DNA of 13,954 bases, taken from positions 1 through 13,954 of the forward strand of contig WAQG01000059.1 of NCBI GenBank assembly GCA_015520395.1, written 5' to 3'. Each line of letters begins with the position of its first letter. The first letter of the stretch is position 1. A program made the translations under genes and the position numbers. Of this stretch, positions 12,967 through 13,954 are shown piece by piece. Origin of the DNA: Candidatus Geoarchaeota archaeon. GTDB lineage: Archaea; Thermoproteota; Thermoprotei; Gearchaeales; WAQG01. The notes beneath the pieces are model-generated. The model was not told the origin of the DNA and did not search any database. It saw only the letters and a program-made list of their open reading frames with translations.

Positions 12967-13864
12967 ATAACGCCGCCTGAAGATCCTCAAGCGACTTTAT
13001 GGCGGTTTTAACCTGGGGTTCCCCAAGCTCATGCCTGCTGTACACCGCCTCTTCAAAAAGCGTAGTCAGGCTCTCCAACGGCCCTTCGGGCAGCTCGGGG
13101 TATTTCTCAAGTATGACCTTCTTGAACTCCCTGGGGGTCTCGAAGGGTTGGGGTCTCCTGGCAAATTCGGAGAGAAGCCTACACATTTCTAGGTAGCAGT
13201 CAACTATCACCTTCCTGGCGTCACCCTCAACCCTAAGCCTACGGACAGTCTCTTCGATCACCCTGGCAAGCTCCCTTCGCTCCTCCACCTCCTCAAACCC
13301 GGGGCTCGGTGTAACCAGCCTTATTAATATTATTGAGAAGACGATGACGAGAACCAATGCCAGGATCCCGTAAAGCCTCATCAGCTGGTGCGCCACGGGT
13401 ATCGAGGGCTCTGTAAAGTTTAGGTAGCCGTACTGTAGAGGTGAGCTTTGCGGTTGCGCTGTGATGAGCGTAGTGGCGTTGAACTGTCCCGCCCCAATGG
13501 TTCTCTGTGCTTCGCCCGGCCCATGGGCGGATGACAAGGCAAAAAGTATGGCGGCTATGATTAGGAGTGCTAGAATCTCGAGAACCCAACTCCTCCTCCC
13601 GCCTTTAAACCCAGCCCTTTTTAAAGCTTCGAGTATCTCCTTCCTCCTAACAATAAGTATGTAGATGGCGGTTATCTCAAGTGCAAAAACGAAGGACGCC
13701 ATGAGCACCACGGCTATCATATTAAGGTTGAAGAACAGGAGTCCAAATATCGCGAGTCCTCCACGGGGGTGACCCCAATCGACCCCTCCATGAGTTAGGT
13801 AGGGGATTAACAGAAAAATTGTTAGAAACCCTATGAAGATGGCAACATACCTTTTCAGCCTCAA
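12953..13864 (-). CDS. DUF4129-domain membrane protein
   Basis: A 303-residue membrane protein with about five hydrophobic segments (near 7-24, 39-54, 56-73, 93-112 and 163-185). A loop at about 113-160 contains N-F-T and N-A-T glycosylation-type sequons and probably faces outside. The cytoplasmic C-terminus carries a DUF4129-like domain: ARKVIVDCYLEMCRLLSEFA (about 216-235), then PFETPREFKK and FEEAVYSRHELGEPQVKTAI. DUF4129 often forms the C-terminal tail of transglutaminase-like proteins in MoxR/DUF58 clusters; here no transglutaminase domain is present, only the tail and membrane part. The TTG at 13864 is chosen because a TATA-like box about 28 bases upstream makes the message leaderless at this codon, and no ATG offers an alternative nearby. 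It is the first gene of the five-gene operon. Confidence 0.8.
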   Translation of the reverse strand: MRLKRYVAIFIGFLTIFLLIPYLTHGGVDWGHPRGGLAIFGLLFFNLNMIAVVLMASFVFALEITAIYILIVRRKEILEALKRAGFKGGRRSWVLEILALLIIAAILFALSSAHGPGEAQRTIGAGQFNATTLITAQPQSSPLQYGYLNFTEPSIPVAHQLMRLYGILALVLVIVFSIILIRLVTPSPGFEEVEERRELARVIEETVRRLRVEGDARKVIVDCYLEMCRLLSEFARRPQPFETPREFKKVILEKYPELPEGPLESLTTLFEEAVYSRHELGEPQVKTAIKSLEDLQAALYELY

Positions 13865-13887
13865 CCCAAGACTACATACAAAAACCT

Positions 13888-13896
13888 CATAAAAAC
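13888..13896 (-). promoter_or_regulatory. TATA-like box of the MoxR/DUF58/DUF4129 operon
   Basis: On the minus strand this reads GTTTTTATG. Its centre is about 28 bases before the TTG at 13864, so transcription is expected at or next to the start codon. The remaining bases to the window edge (13897-13954) hold no gene I can support. Confidence 0.45.
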
Positions 13897-13954
13897 ACTT
13901 CCCATCCAGACTAGATACTGTTAAGTTAGGCTGGCTAGAAGTATCGCTCCATCC

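Noticed and set aside
13912..13949. Short inverted repeat GATACT ... AGTATC near the right edge
   Set aside because: Six-base arms with a loop of about 20 bases are expected by chance, and no gene or signal is tied to it.

Overview
The window looks like a piece of a thermophilic archaeal chromosome, most likely from the TACK group. The reasons are an archaeal/eukaryal-type ribosomal protein (eL33/L35Ae), archaeal TATA-like boxes placed about 25 bases before the expected transcription starts, several leaderless or nearly leaderless genes, frequent GTG/TTG starts and heavy AGG/AUA codon use. The lineage cannot be fixed from this sequence alone. Genes are tightly packed: no gene-free stretch exceeds 200 bases, and I saw no tRNA, rRNA, CRISPR array, insertion sequence or phage gene.

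Region 1 (1-4583) is an acyl-CoA oxidation electron-transfer module. The beginning of an acyl-CoA dehydrogenase gene leaves the window on the left (minus strand, 117 to 1). Divergent from it are etfB, etfA, a 659-residue membrane iron-sulfur protein of the ETF:quinone oxidoreductase / HdrD-like type, and a PduO-type cobalamin adenosyltransferase. The expected flow is acyl-CoA, then the dehydrogenase FAD, then ETF, then the membrane protein (hemes and Fe-S clusters), then the quinone pool. The adenosyltransferase suggests a B12-dependent mutase step such as methylmalonyl-CoA, but that is inference. The shared divergent promoter carries a perfect 10-base direct repeat 30 bases apart.

Region 2 (4685-6600) holds a CoxG/SRPBCC-like protein with an unrecognised C-terminal domain, a DUF134-type helix-turn-helix regulator, and two small DUF5320-like proteins, the first about one fifth tryptophan. 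A perfect 20-base palindrome sits directly against the TATA box of the tryptophan-rich gene, right after the regulator's stop codon. This is the most striking regulatory structure in the window and a good candidate for a poorly described regulator/target unit.

Region 3 (6602-8598, minus) is a probable operon: eL33, a tandem hot-dog acyl-CoA thioesterase, and an HTH plus phosphoribosyltransferase-domain regulator. Region 4 (8798-9715, plus) is a branched-chain aminotransferase. Region 5 (9741-13864, minus) is a MoxR/DUF58/DUF4129 operon with two small membrane proteins, all overlapping or nearly touching, read from a leaderless TTG start at 13864.
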